Shown here one piece after another: positions 45,025 through 55,221 of a stretch of 60,716 bases of DNA. The position numbers and the translations under genes were made by a program. The notes under the pieces were generated by a model. The model was not told the origin of the DNA. It ran no database searches and saw only the letters and a program-made list of their open reading frames with translations. The stretch lies in contig CALKXE010000133.1 of the NCBI GenBank assembly GCA_938003955.1, positions 1 to 60,716 of the forward strand, written 5' to 3'. The first letter of the stretch is position 1. Every line of letters starts with the position of its first letter. This DNA is from an uncultured Saprospiraceae bacterium (GTDB lineage Bacteria; Bacteroidota; Bacteroidia; Chitinophagales; Saprospiraceae).

Positions 45025-46116
45025 TTACTTAAACGTGATAGGCATTTCAGCTCTAGTCGTATCCCAACCAATAACCATATGTACCAATTTATCTGATTTC
45101 TTCTCGAATATGATTGCTAGATTCTCTAGTACTTCTTTTGGATCTGAAGATAGTCCGATATTAGTCCTTCCTACATCTTTAGATTCATCTCTATTTGCAG
45201 AACCCCAAGCTGGAAGATCTTTAGAGAATATCATATCCCATGAACCATCTTTGATTTCAGCGTATAGAGCATATCGTCCTTTTTTAAGATCGAGGTTACC
45301 CACTTTTACATCTTCGAAGAATGTGATTTCAGTTGATTGATTGGCTCCTACTCTCCAGATATTTCCAGTTTTCAAAAGTTCACCGAATACTTTTCTTCCT
45401 TTTTTGTAAGGTCTACTGTATACGACTTGTACTTTAGGTGTCATTTTTGCTTCGTTCCCTTCTAGGTAGTTTGTGTATGCAGACTTACCTGGATAGTGTG
45501 CCATATCCATAGGACTTAGGTCAGCACCAGAGAAGATTACAGGATTGAAAGCGATAGGAACTTCTACTCTTGTTTTATCCCACTGGATAGACATATGCGC
45601 TGTCTGTTCATCCATTTCACGGAATGCGATTGACAATGCTTCTAATGACTCAGCATCAGTCGTCACAGGAACTTTTATAGATGCTACCGTTTTTGATAGA
45701 TCTCTTTTTTCTGCACCCCAAATTCCTCTTTGAGAAGAGAAACTAACTGTCCATTCTTTCATAGTAGGTGTTGCGAATACAGTATAAGTGCCGGGGTTTA
45801 TAGTAGTTCCACCGATTCCTACTGACTGATAGAATGTGATCTCAGTTGCTTCGTTAGCACCCAATCTCCACTCTGATCCAAAAGGAACTAGCTTACCGAA
45901 TATTTCTCTATCTTTTTTCATAGGTCTGCTATAGATTACTTTCACTTTTGGAGATACAGTTCTATCCTCCCCAGTAAGGTAGTTTCTCCACGCAGCTTCA
46001 GCTGGATAGTATTCAGCATCCATATTTGATGGATCTACTTTTGGCCATTTTGATTCTTGAGCCATAGCAAGGCTTACTGTCAGTATCGTAAATAATAATG
46101 TAATGATGTTTTTCAT
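45025..46116 (-). CDS. Secreted protein with two DUF2911 domains
   Basis: 363 residues. Signal peptide MKNIITLLFTILTVSLAMAQ. Two copies of DUF2911 (about 35-185 and 205-360), each with KVKVIYSRPMKKDREIFGKLVPFGSEWRLGANEATEITF-type and GTYTVFATPT/GRYALYAEI motifs and a final HMSIQWDKTRVEVPI / HMVIGWDTTRAEMPI strand. Function of the family is unknown. Single transcription unit with its own terminator. Confidence 0.85.
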   Translation of the reverse strand: MKNIITLLFTILTVSLAMAQESKWPKVDPSNMDAEYYPAEAAWRNYLTGEDRTVSPKVKVIYSRPMKKDREIFGKLVPFGSEWRLGANEATEITFYQSVGIGGTTINPGTYTVFATPTMKEWTVSFSSQRGIWGAEKRDLSKTVASIKVPVTTDAESLEALSIAFREMDEQTAHMSIQWDKTRVEVPIAFNPVIFSGADLSPMDMAHYPGKSAYTNYLEGNEAKMTPKVQVVYSRPYKKGRKVFGELLKTGNIWRVGANQSTEITFFEDVKVGNLDLKKGRYALYAEIKDGSWDMIFSKDLPAWGSANRDESKDVGRTNIGLSSDPKEVLENLAIIFEKKSDKLVHMVIGWDTTRAEMPITFK

Positions 46117-46431
46117 TCTTTGAAGTTTGATTGTTTTCGAATATGTAAAGAGATACTTATTAAGGTTATCTCTTTAATAGGAAACGAAGGTAATAAATGT
46201 TAACGGCGAAGTGATGACGGGACTAGGACAATTTATCAATCGGGGAAATAGGGTCGTCTTATCCGGGCTAGTCATAACGAATAGAAAAAATCATAAACTA
46301 AAACAATGACAATATTTGCATTGAAAAAATGTCTAGAAAATATTTTTTCATTTTTTTTATAAACTGAACGAAGGATTTTTTTTATCGCTTTGTCTAACTA
46401 CTGAAATGAATTTTAAAATAAAAAATAATAC
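46117..46431. other. Divergent promoter region
   Basis: About 315 bp between the DUF2911 gene (minus) and the YHYH lipoprotein gene (plus). It must hold both promoters. It is AT-rich with a long T/A tract near 46340-46385; no clear boxes or palindromes were fixed by eye. Confidence 0.4.
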
Positions 46432-47319
46432 ATGAGATATTTAACTTTTTCAATTTTACTCCTTTTGGGAGCATTTACAACGATTACATCTTGTAAGGAT
46501 GACGATTGTACAGAAATCACGTGGTATGAAGATGCAGATAATGATGGACTAGGTAACCCTGATGTTACGCTATCATCATGTGAACAGCCAAGCGGATATG
46601 TAGCGGATGATACAGATACTAACGATGATGGAGTTGTAGCTACAGGGGGAACACCAGTTTCAGCGTTCGACGAATTTAATCCTGATGCAGTGACAGTATC
46701 TTTTGATGGGGATGATATCACAATCGTTTCTAACGCGTTGCCTAATCATACATCTCCATATTGGAGTGAAGATAATAGTTTATACATTGATGCAGTAGTG
46801 GCTAATATAGATCAGATGTCACCTGGCAAAATAGGAGAAGGAAGTTACACTGTAACAGTACCAGCTTCACCAGAAAAAGCTTCTAGTTCTTCAGCTACAG
46901 GTTTGGGAGCAATAGGTATTTCTGTAACAGGAGTGCCGATCTTTAATGATGAGGAAGGACCAAATATTTCATTGTCAGAGAATGTAGCTTCAGGTTTCGA
47001 TTATGCTGGAGGACACATGGGACCGACTGGATATCATTATCACTTAGAGTCAGCGGATGTGGAAGCAAACACAACACTGTCATTCGATGATGAAAAGCTT
47101 GTTGGAATATTATCAGATGGATTTTTACTTTATGGTAGAAAATGTAATGCAACTGATGATTACCCTACAGATTTAGATGAGTCAGGTGGGCATACACATA
47201 CTACTCAGCATGGTGATGATGCATTTTACCACTATCACATCATTAATGAGTTCTATGTAGGATCATATATTATATTGTTTGGTGGCGATTTACAAGGCAC
47301 ACCGAATGGAATAATGTAA
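46432..47319 (+). CDS. YHYH-domain lipoprotein
   Basis: 295 residues. Lipoprotein signal MRYLTFSILLLLGAFTTITSC (Cys21), a Ca-binding-like DADNDGLGNPDV segment, then a YHYH domain (about 110-295) with GPTGYHYHLES, DGFLLYGRKC and DDAFYHYHI, where the paired His residues suggest a metal site. Followed by a terminator and then a MORN-type lipoprotein and an SCO protein in the same direction, which hints at a copper or envelope link. Confidence 0.8.
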   Translation: MRYLTFSILLLLGAFTTITSCKDDDCTEITWYEDADNDGLGNPDVTLSSCEQPSGYVADDTDTNDDGVVATGGTPVSAFDEFNPDAVTVSFDGDDITIVSNALPNHTSPYWSEDNSLYIDAVVANIDQMSPGKIGEGSYTVTVPASPEKASSSSATGLGAIGISVTGVPIFNDEEGPNISLSENVASGFDYAGGHMGPTGYHYHLESADVEANTTLSFDDEKLVGILSDGFLLYGRKCNATDDYPTDLDESGGHTHTTQHGDDAFYHYHIINEFYVGSYIILFGGDLQGTPNGIM

Positions 47320-47340
47320 TCGGAACATACCTTATACCTT

Positions 47341-47378
47341 AAGTCGCCATCGTTCTTTATGAAGTTGGCGACTTTTTT
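47341..47378 (+). terminator. Terminator after the YHYH gene
   Basis: AAGTCGCCA (47341-47349) pairs with TGGCGACTT (47366-47374), followed by TTTT. Confidence 0.85.
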
Positions 47379-47396
47379 AATTTTACAATAGTTACT

Positions 47397-48014
47397 ATGT
47401 ATCGTATTTTTACATTATTGATATTATGTATTTCTTTTTTCGAGTGTACGAATGAAGCAAAAGTGAAAGCTCTTGATCATTCCACAGTTGATTTAGAAAA
47501 GCTAGATATTCCTATTGATTCTGTTGATATCAGGGATGTTTTTTATAATAATAATAGCTCCAAATGGAACAAGGATGAAAAGCCTTTTTCTGGATTTATA
47601 ATCAGCCGTAATCATGATCAATCATTGAAAACAGTATTTGGTGTTTTGGAAGGGAAAAAACAAAATACATCAGTAGAGTACTTTCCTGATGGTAGTTTAA
47701 AATTCAGCACGGACTATTATAATGGAAGAATACATGGTGAGAAAAAATCATGGTCAATTGATACTCCTCATATTTTAATTTCTTCTCTAAATTACTTTCA
47801 AGGTAAGCCGCATGGTGAACAAAAACAATGGTACCCAACAGGAGAAATTTTTAAAATAATGAACCTTGACATGGGGAAAGAATCGGGTATGCAGCAAGCA
47901 TTTCGTAAAAACGGAGACTTGTTTGCTAATTATGAAGCCAGAGAAGGAAGAATATTTGGATTGAAAAAGACCGCTCTTTGTTTTGGATTAGAAGACGAAA
48001 ATATCATAGATTAA
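47397..48014 (+). CDS. MORN/YwqK-type repeat lipoprotein
   Basis: 205 residues. Hydrophobic signal ending in FFEC (Cys17). Several MORN-like strand pairs (SVEYFPDGSLKFSTDYYNGRIHGEKKSW, GKPHGEQKQWYPTGEIFKIMNL, GKESGMQQAFRKNGDLFANYEAREG) as in YwqK family proteins. Role unknown. It lies 10 bp before the SCO gene, so probably one operon. Confidence 0.75.
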   Translation: MYRIFTLLILCISFFECTNEAKVKALDHSTVDLEKLDIPIDSVDIRDVFYNNNSSKWNKDEKPFSGFIISRNHDQSLKTVFGVLEGKKQNTSVEYFPDGSLKFSTDYYNGRIHGEKKSWSIDTPHILISSLNYFQGKPHGEQKQWYPTGEIFKIMNLDMGKESGMQQAFRKNGDLFANYEAREGRIFGLKKTALCFGLEDENIID

Positions 48015-48024
48015 TATACCAAAG

Positions 48025-48681
48025 ATGAAAACTAACTTTTTACTTATTTTATTTATAGCCGTATTTTGTTCTTGTAAGAATAATTCTAAAACTAATGGAA
48101 GTAGGGTAGATGCATTGCCGTATTATAGCGAAGCTACTTTTACACCCCATTGGATTGATCCTACAGACAAGATTCTGGATACTTTTCATCGTATTTCTTC
48201 ATTCAATCTTATCAATCAAGAAGGAGAGACTGTTACCGAAAAAACCTTTGAGAATAAGATTTACGTGGTGGACTTCTTTTTTACCATATGTCCAGGGATC
48301 TGTCCAAAAATGATGGATAACATGGGGATATTGCAAGATTCATTTATTAATGATGATGAGGTGCTCCTATTATCTCATTCGGTTACTCCAGAACGGGATT
48401 CTGTTTCTGTGCTAAAAGAATATGCAGATGAACGAGGTATCGATTCTAAGAAATGGCATATCACTACAGGGACACAAGAAGAGATTTATACACTGGGTAG
48501 AAAAGATTATTTTGTTGAAGAAGACCTAGGTATAGAAAAAGATATAGATGAGTTTCTACATACCGAGAACTTCGTCCTTATTGATCACAATAGGCACATC
48601 AGAGGAATCTACAATGGGTTAAATAAAGCGTCTGTTCGACAATTGATCTTGGATGTGAAGGCGTTGAAGAAAAAGAGTTGA
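48025..48681 (+). CDS. SCO1/SenC-family copper-binding lipoprotein
   Basis: 218 residues. Lipoprotein signal MKTNFLLILFIAVFCSC. Thioredoxin fold with Cys89-x3-Cys93 (FFFTICPGICPKMM) and a conserved His179 (DEFLHTENFVLID) as third copper ligand, plus SVTPERDS. SCO proteins insert copper into cytochrome oxidase or act as envelope thiol redox proteins. No oxidase gene is in the window. Confidence 0.9.
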   Translation: MKTNFLLILFIAVFCSCKNNSKTNGSRVDALPYYSEATFTPHWIDPTDKILDTFHRISSFNLINQEGETVTEKTFENKIYVVDFFFTICPGICPKMMDNMGILQDSFINDDEVLLLSHSVTPERDSVSVLKEYADERGIDSKKWHITTGTQEEIYTLGRKDYFVEEDLGIEKDIDEFLHTENFVLIDHNRHIRGIYNGLNKASVRQLILDVKALKKKS

Positions 48682-48735
48682 TAGTGGTTTGTGGATTTTT
48701 AGTAGGATTGATTAATGTTTTTTATTCGAATATTG

Positions 48736-49545
48736 TTACTTGTATTTAATGTCAAATTTAAATGTACATAATTGCATTTCTTTTTCCTTTTTGCCCTTCT
48801 TAGGTGGGAAAGTGGCAAATTGTTTGAAGCTAATGACATTGCCTAATTGATCAAAAATATACTCAATTCTTCCCTTTTGGTCCTTATCATTCTGTTTTAT
48901 TTCTAGAGTTAGATTATTATCGATTGGTTTTACCTTTTGTTTTATAAAAGTATATTCTCTAGTTTTTGAGCGCCTTTTATTAGGTTTTTTCGTTGTCTTA
49001 AACACCAAATTTTTATCTATATCATATTTAAATATTTCTTTAGTTCCTGGCGGTTGAGACTTAGTCCATTTTGATTGTACTATTTTATATACAAGGGTGT
49101 CCACATTATTCTGATCATTATAACTGTACAATGTTTTTTCAATAATTGAATCAGTCTCATTTTTTATTACGTGTTCCTTTATATTCTCGTTGTTGTCGTA
49201 ATAATAATAATGGTTTAATTCTTCTTCTATTTCTGCGGTAGATATGTTGTAGTTTTTCTCTACTTTTTTAGCAAATAACTTTGAAGAATCACTTTCTAGA
49301 TAGATCACTTCTTTTTGCAACCGATTTCTAAAGTATTGGGTCATCTTTTTTTTTCGCCCCAAAGCGTCTATCTCATAGATTGTTTTTACAGTATCATTAC
49401 AAACAAAATTATCAACCCTATACTCGACTAGTTCAAAAATGTTTAGCGAGTCTTTGAAGTTTATTGGTTCATTGACCAGTATTTGTGCGTGAGTGAAAAC
49501 TAGAGACCCCAGACAAAGGGAAATAATAATAAGTGTTTTATGCAT
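48736..49545 (-). CDS. Secreted protein of unknown function
   Basis: 269 residues. Signal peptide MHKTLIIISLCLGSLVFTHAQ. The rest is Lys-rich with beta-strand repeats resembling YD/Rhs-like strands (EIFKYDIDKNLVFKTTKK, GRIEYIFDQLGNVISFKQF). No catalytic motif. Convergent with the SCO gene and divergent from the M64-type protease gene. Confidence 0.5.
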   Translation of the reverse strand: MHKTLIIISLCLGSLVFTHAQILVNEPINFKDSLNIFELVEYRVDNFVCNDTVKTIYEIDALGRKKKMTQYFRNRLQKEVIYLESDSSKLFAKKVEKNYNISTAEIEEELNHYYYYDNNENIKEHVIKNETDSIIEKTLYSYNDQNNVDTLVYKIVQSKWTKSQPPGTKEIFKYDIDKNLVFKTTKKPNKRRSKTREYTFIKQKVKPIDNNLTLEIKQNDKDQKGRIEYIFDQLGNVISFKQFATFPPKKGKKEKEMQLCTFKFDIKYK

Positions 49546-49687
49546 TGTAATTGAGTTTAGATGCTACAAAGTTAATATATCTATTTAGTTATTTTCTATA
49601 GCTGACTATTGAACCCATACCCCCCGTTCATCTCATTTATTTGTTCTAAATTAGATCTCTACATAATTTAAAGTCTTTACATACAGG

Positions 49688-49738
49688 GATTCACGTCTAC
49701 ACGTGAATCATTTTGATCAAATTTTATTTAATTTGATC
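49688..49738 (+). promoter_or_regulatory. Two adjacent palindromes before the M64-type protease gene
   Basis: GATTCACGT (49688-49696) with ACGTGAATC (49701-49709), then GATCAAATT (49715-49723) with AATTTGATC (49730-49738), followed by TTTTATATTTCG. Both stems are perfect 9 bp. No plus-strand gene ends just upstream, so these are more likely operators or 5'-leader structures than terminators. Confidence 0.55.
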
Positions 49739-49803
49739 TTTTATATTTCGATTAGTAATATGCTGATATTGAGATCCCAAGAATGAACAATAAAACCACA
49801 ACC

Positions 49804-52800
49804 ATGAAAAATATTATCCGTTTCTGCAGTTTGTTTTTCTTATTGACATTAGTTTCCGATAACCTCATTGCCCAAGATATTCAAGCGATCATTGATGCGC
49901 AAGAGATAGATACAATGTTGTTTTCTGGTCCGAAAGACAATAGAATTAATTGGGTAATCCAGAATAGAGGGAATTCATTTGAAAATAAAGAAGCATTTAC
50001 CACAGCATATAGAGATGACTTACTTCAGGCATTCGATAATAATGGACCGCTAGCACAAGCTCCATATGCACAGTATCGTAACTTCTTTAATCTATATAGT
50101 TCTTGGTGGCCAGAAGCGTTGGATGATAACTCTGGTTGGAGTTGGGATATATTAAAGCAAACGAGAGATGCATTCTTTTTGCCATGGGCCAATGATCGAA
50201 CAGGATGGATAACTTGGTTTTCTTCTACAGCTGGTGGAGGCGGTGGCGGTGCCGGACTAGATAGAGAAAGACGAGTAGGGGACGGTAAGATGTTCGGTAT
50301 GGGATATGAGACGTTTTTGCATGAGTTTGGCCACACTATGCCAGGGCTGCTAGACGAGTATTCGTCTGATGCGAGTTGGTCAGGAGGACAATGCTGGGAG
50401 ACGGGTAACACCTCAGGGCAATTGACAAGAGATGAGATTCCATGGAGAAGATGGATAGAAGAAGATACTCCGATACCTACTCCATATACAGCGGAATATT
50501 TAGATAAGTTCGGTGCATTCGAAGGTGCAATGACCAATTACTTCAACTGTCATAGACCAACAGCAAGATCATGTTTCATGGGAGCTGGAGGATTTGGAGA
50601 AGACTATGGACTAGATCTATGTTCTGTTTGTAAACAGAGAGTGATTTGTTTTATATATCAATATGTGGATGTAATCGAAAATGCCTTTCCAGTAGAGCCA
50701 GAAATCAATATTGAAGGAGACGAAACGATTACATTTTCAGTAGAAGTAGTGAAGCCAGAACCTAATACTCAATCTACAGCGTGGATACTTAACGGTAAGA
50801 CCATCGCAGAGGATACAGAAAGTATAACACTCTCATTTGAAGCTTGCGAATCCTATGAACTAAAATATACGGTCTTAGATGAAAATCCAATGGTCAAGTA
50901 CGACCCTAAATTTGAAGATATCTATCCAAGGCCTTACCAAGAGCATGTTTGGTTGATCAATAATTCGAATGCAACAGGAACTCAGTTGTCAAGTAATGAG
51001 ACGGTGATAAGCTCTGATTGTACAGCGGATGATACTGGGGAGATCATATTTGACCTGTCAGGGGGAGAGAGTCCATATACAATTCATATGAATGGGGATG
51101 AACTGGCAAATCCAATAACAGGATTATCCGCTGGTATGTATGAATTTGATATTGTAGATGCGAATGGGTGTGCCATTACGAAATCGATTTCCGTTGAGGG
51201 TGAAGCCTTATTAAGTCCCACGATCTGCTCTGCTATAGATACCGATGGATGGAAACTTGTAGTAGAAAACAAAAACTATGACGCTACCCAATTAAGTTAT
51301 CTATGGTCAGAAGGAAGTACCACTCAGACAATAGCAATCTCCCAAAGTGGCACTTATGAAGTGACCGTTACCAATGATCAAGGTTGCAGTGCTATCGATG
51401 TTATTGAGGTGTTTTTTGATAGTGAAAACTTGGAAGTATTTGAGACCGTGATTCCTAGTGGATTGGACGCGGCGACAGGTCGAATTTATCTTGATATTAA
51501 TGGAGGGCGAGCGCCATATGATGTAACCTGGGAAGAACAAAAAAGTATAGAGTTGACAGATACCAATACGGATAACATCATCAGCAGTGGTACAACATGG
51601 GGACATCTACCTGAGTATGCGTTTGACAATGATGCTGGCGAGAAATGGTTGCATGCAGTTAGCGAAAATGCGTTCGTAGGATATGTGTTTGATGCGCCTA
51701 CAGTCGTATCTCGGTACAAAGTAACATCGGCGGATGATGTGCCAGAACGTGATCCTAAAAACTGGGAACTGCAAGCTTCCGTAGATGGATTAGCTTGGAC
51801 TACATTAGATGCCGTTAGTGATAATGTATTCGCGCAAAGATTTCAAGAAAAGACATTCTTAATAGACGCTCCTGCAGAATATTCTTACTATAGATATTTT
51901 GTATTAGATAACTATGGAGACATTGCCACTCAGATCGGAGAACTCGAATTTATAGGAGTAAATACAGATGGTGGATATGAAGGGAATAGTGAAAATGATG
52001 GTTTAGTGGCAAGGTCATCATTGGAGTCAGGAATTTACAAATACACGGTCAAAGATCAGAATGGATCAGTTGTATCCAATATCATTAATCTTGGATTAGT
52101 AACGTCATCCCTCTATCCGAATCTTAATGTCATCACAAATGAAAGTTGTGATGTAATGGTAGAGAACCCTTCAATGGAATTCGACTATTTTTGGTTTGGA
52201 GATAAGAATTTGACTGATTTTATCGCTACAGGCGAATCATTCAGACCTGCGACTTCGGGTAATTATTATGTTGCGGCAATCGATAAAAGCAATAACGCAA
52301 TGAGTGAAAACATAAAAGGTTTCGCTATCAATATTGCAATTACGCCAGAGATAGATACAATCCCCAATGACGGATTTACAGTAGTGGATCCGCAGAATGA
52401 TATGGAATATTATTGGTATGAAAACGAATCATGTGGTGCTCCACTTAATATAGGTACTTCATTCTTTCCGGAAGATCTTGGGACGTATTATGTTACTGCC
52501 CAGAATGTGAGCACTTCTGCTGATCCGATAGATCCGCTTGCTGTAGATGGGATGTTGATCAGAATGGATGCTTCGGACATTAATGGGGATGGTGTCACAG
52601 ATCAAGGTGTCCCAAATGGAGAGGGATATGACTGGCTATTTACACCTAATAATGGAATGACAGATGATGGATGGTTTGCTTACCGATCCGCATATCAAAA
52701 CGGATTGGGCGTAGCTGATTTTGGAACGATTTGGTATCAAGGAATTGATGATCCGATCGGTGGTTATCAGACGATTATTCTAGCCTATGAAGAAAATCCT

Positions 52801-53442
52801 ATATCGTTTCCAGAGAGAGCCCCTTTTGCATCTTTGTCAAATGACATACCAAAGCATGAGGACGGTTCTCAAATCTATAGTAATAATACACCCGCTAGAA
52901 CACTAGATGGAAGAACCTATGTCAATGGTCAAGAAATAGATCCTCTAACTACTCCAAACGAAATGGAATTCATGATTCTAGCCACAGCAATGACGGAGCC
53001 CGCTCCCAATGCTCTACGATTTACAGATACACAATGGGAAGGTAAGATTGGAGAATTAATACTTTACGATAGAGCACTGACGGATAGCGAGATAAAAGGA
53101 ATCTCATCATACTTGAGTACTAAATGGCTAAGTATCGGAGATCTTCAAAGTGAACGAGCATCCTTCACTTATTCGGAGACGGTTGCGACGCAAGAGATCG
53201 CGGATGATTCGAGACCTTTCCTATATCCTAACCCTACGGATGATTTCGTCCAGTTGTCTAACCTTAATCCAGGAAGTAGCGTGGATGTATATGCTCAAGA
53301 TGGGAGGATCATACACACCGAGGTTGTTACTTCATCTGATGCTAAGATTAATGTAAGCCAGTTAGTTTCGGGATTATATTTTGTCCGTATTTATGATGAG
53401 GCATCTGATAGGATGTATATGGAGAGGTTTGTGAGGAGATAG
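49804..53442 (+). CDS. Giant secreted M64-type metalloprotease with type IX sorting domain
   Basis: 1212 residues from ATG 49804 (MKNIIRFCSLFFLLTLVSDNLIAQ signal peptide); an ATG 7 codons upstream is possible. The catalytic domain (about 25-285) has HEFGHTMPGLLDEY, the zinc motif HExxH plus Asp of the M64 (IgA peptidase) family, and RDEIPWRRWIE. A SprB-like segment follows, then a discoidin/F5-8C-type domain (about 585-710), further beta domains, a LamG-like end (GELILYDRALTDSEI) and a type A sorting tail (LYPNPTDDFVQLSNL to FVRR). Likely cell-surface or released protease acting on glycoproteins; substrate unknown. Confidence 0.85.
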   Translation: MKNIIRFCSLFFLLTLVSDNLIAQDIQAIIDAQEIDTMLFSGPKDNRINWVIQNRGNSFENKEAFTTAYRDDLLQAFDNNGPLAQAPYAQYRNFFNLYSSWWPEALDDNSGWSWDILKQTRDAFFLPWANDRTGWITWFSSTAGGGGGGAGLDRERRVGDGKMFGMGYETFLHEFGHTMPGLLDEYSSDASWSGGQCWETGNTSGQLTRDEIPWRRWIEEDTPIPTPYTAEYLDKFGAFEGAMTNYFNCHRPTARSCFMGAGGFGEDYGLDLCSVCKQRVICFIYQYVDVIENAFPVEPEINIEGDETITFSVEVVKPEPNTQSTAWILNGKTIAEDTESITLSFEACESYELKYTVLDENPMVKYDPKFEDIYPRPYQEHVWLINNSNATGTQLSSNETVISSDCTADDTGEIIFDLSGGESPYTIHMNGDELANPITGLSAGMYEFDIVDANGCAITKSISVEGEALLSPTICSAIDTDGWKLVVENKNYDATQLSYLWSEGSTTQTIAISQSGTYEVTVTNDQGCSAIDVIEVFFDSENLEVFETVIPSGLDAATGRIYLDINGGRAPYDVTWEEQKSIELTDTNTDNIISSGTTWGHLPEYAFDNDAGEKWLHAVSENAFVGYVFDAPTVVSRYKVTSADDVPERDPKNWELQASVDGLAWTTLDAVSDNVFAQRFQEKTFLIDAPAEYSYYRYFVLDNYGDIATQIGELEFIGVNTDGGYEGNSENDGLVARSSLESGIYKYTVKDQNGSVVSNIINLGLVTSSLYPNLNVITNESCDVMVENPSMEFDYFWFGDKNLTDFIATGESFRPATSGNYYVAAIDKSNNAMSENIKGFAINIAITPEIDTIPNDGFTVVDPQNDMEYYWYENESCGAPLNIGTSFFPEDLGTYYVTAQNVSTSADPIDPLAVDGMLIRMDASDINGDGVTDQGVPNGEGYDWLFTPNNGMTDDGWFAYRSAYQNGLGVADFGTIWYQGIDDPIGGYQTIILAYEENPISFPERAPFASLSNDIPKHEDGSQIYSNNTPARTLDGRTYVNGQEIDPLTTPNEMEFMILATAMTEPAPNALRFTDTQWEGKIGELILYDRALTDSEIKGISSYLSTKWLSIGDLQSERASFTYSETVATQEIADDSRPFLYPNPTDDFVQLSNLNPGSSVDVYAQDGRIIHTEVVTSSDAKINVSQLVSGLYFVRIYDEASDRMYMERFVRR

Positions 53443-53520
53443 GGTAGAGTGGTGATATAGGATCAAGATGAAAACCTTGTGGGGAACTCTTACAAATGAA
53501 ATAAATTTATACATTGTGAA

Positions 53521-53865
53521 ATGGATAAAAATTTATTGAGATTGTTTTTTCCAGCTGGGTTGTTGGACTATTTTGAAGTGGTATCATATACAGAAAGAGA
53601 ACAAGAGTTGATATTTCTACTTGAAGAGATGAATATACCTCCTGATGGTTTTGTTTCTAATGAACTAGAGTCTAAAGGATTTTACGAAGGAGGCCAAATA
53701 ACAGATTTTCCATTACAAGGCAAAAAGTGCTTATCCCAAATTAGACGTAGAAAATGGATGGTAAAAGCGGACAATCGAGTGATTACTCGGGATTGGAATG
53801 TTGTTGCTACAGGAACAAAAATGACGAAGAAATTCGCGACTTTTTTAAAAGAACTTAATAGATAA
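53521..53865 (+). CDS. ISAon1-type transposase N-terminal protein (orfA)
   Basis: 114 residues. Matches the short N-terminal-region proteins of ISAon1-like elements: LLRLFFPAGLLDYFEV, ELESKGFYEGGQITDFPLQGK and RRRKWMV, probably DNA-binding. orfB lies in the next frame with no ATG, just after TTTTTTAAAAG (53841-53851), so a translational frameshift is likely. Confidence 0.85.
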   Translation: MDKNLLRLFFPAGLLDYFEVVSYTEREQELIFLLEEMNIPPDGFVSNELESKGFYEGGQITDFPLQGKKCLSQIRRRKWMVKADNRVITRDWNVVATGTKMTKKFATFLKELNR

Positions 53866-54840
53866 TACACCAGTTAGCTGCAAACTACTGGGAAGCTTAT
53901 TTGGTGTTGACGGGAAACAACTACAGGCTCAATATTATACTCATCTAAGTGGTTATCAAGAATGGGAACAGTTGGAGCATTCTGAAAAATGGCTACTATT
54001 TCAAGAGAATATTGGTACGCATTTAAGTATGGATGAAACAAGCCTGTCTAGAGGTGAGCTCTATACCATTGTCACCATTAAAGATGCAAAAGGCAGGAAA
54101 GGTGCGATTCTTGCTATGGTCAAAGGGGCTGTAAGTAATAATGTTATTTCAGTCCAACATAGGCTACCAGAGGGTATTCGAGATAAGGTAGCAGAAATAA
54201 CAATAGACTAGCTTCTACAATGAAGTTGATTGCAAGAAGGAGTTTTCCAAAGGCGATAATAGTCTCTGATCGATTTCATGTACAAAAACTAGCATCTGAT
54301 GCTGTACAAGAACAAAGAATAAAATACAGGTGGGAAGCAATAGAACAAGAAAACCAAGAGAGGCAAATAGCAAAGGAAACAGATCAAAGTTTTAAGCCGC
54401 ACATTCTCGAAAATAGTGGCACATCAAAGCAACTCCTAGCACGCAGTAGATACTTATTATTTAAAAGCCCTGCAAACTGGACTAGTATTCAAAACCATAG
54501 AGCTGAAATCTTATTTGACAGATACCTTCTTCTAAAATCAGCTTATGAATTAAGCCAGAAATTAGTGGACGTATTCAATAGAAAAACAACGAAAGAGATA
54601 GCATATAAGAAACTAGCATTATGGTATAATGCAGTAGAAAATGCAGGATTTAAGTCTTTTAATGTTATCGCCAATACAACCAAACAGAATTACAACCAGA
54701 TATTAAATTACTTCAACAACAGAAGTACCAATGCTTCAGCTGAATCTTTTAATACAAAAGTAAAAGCGCTAAGAAGACAATTTAGAGGTGTTAGTAATAC
54801 TTCTTTCTTCCTTTACAGATTAGCTATGATTTATGCCTAG
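53849..54840 (+). pseudogene. ISAon1-type transposase catalytic protein (orfB), frameshifted
   Basis: The frame opens near 53849 (NTPVSCKLLGSLFGVDGKQLQAQY...) and continues as the DDE_Tnp_ISL3 domain (MDETSLSRGELYTIVT, EITID). At 54209-54211 a TAG replaces the expected Met-Ala after EITID; the frame resumes at MKLIARRSFPKAIIVSDRFHVQKL (54220) after an apparent 1-base deletion and runs to FLYRLAMIYA. The element is therefore probably inactive by itself. Confidence 0.85.
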
Positions 54841-54864
54841 CCCACAAGGTTTTCGTCCTGATCC

Positions 54865-55221
54865 GTTTAATATTGACTTGAATTGACTCATGATTTATTG
54901 ATGCTTAGATGTACTAATTATTGTAGTATTTATGGATGCTACACATAATCAAAGATACGTATTTGGGCATCAATGCAATTTAGACGGAAAACTACTTTGG
55001 TGAAAGTCGATCTAAAAATTATTTGACTCTTCTTCATTTTTCAATGACAATCATAAATTGTAAGTTTTGAAACACTTCAATAATCATGAATTTTCATCAT
55101 TAAATGTCATGTTCTAGGAATGATCAAAGTTTACCAAATTTTATCAATAACTAAATTGGTGTTTCGGTTGTTTTTCGATTGTAAAAGGATGAAATTTAGC
55201 TGCCATTTCTTCTAATGTGAT
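54865..55221. other. Gene-free stretch right of the insertion sequence
   Basis: About 357 bp, AT-rich, between the IS and the end of the CsgG-like operon. No ORF, strong hairpin or repeat recognised. Confidence 0.4.

Larger units (their letters stand above)
53460..54864 (+). mobile_element. ISL3-family (ISAon1-like) insertion sequence, frameshifted
   Basis: About 1405 bp. Ends: GGATCAAGATGAAAACCTTG from 53460 and the complement CAAGGTTTTCGTCCTGATCC ending at 54864, matching at most of about 24 positions. Contains orfA (53521-53865) and a broken orfB. A clean 8-bp target duplication is not seen (GTGATATA and GTTTAATA share 5 of 8). Confidence 0.88.
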
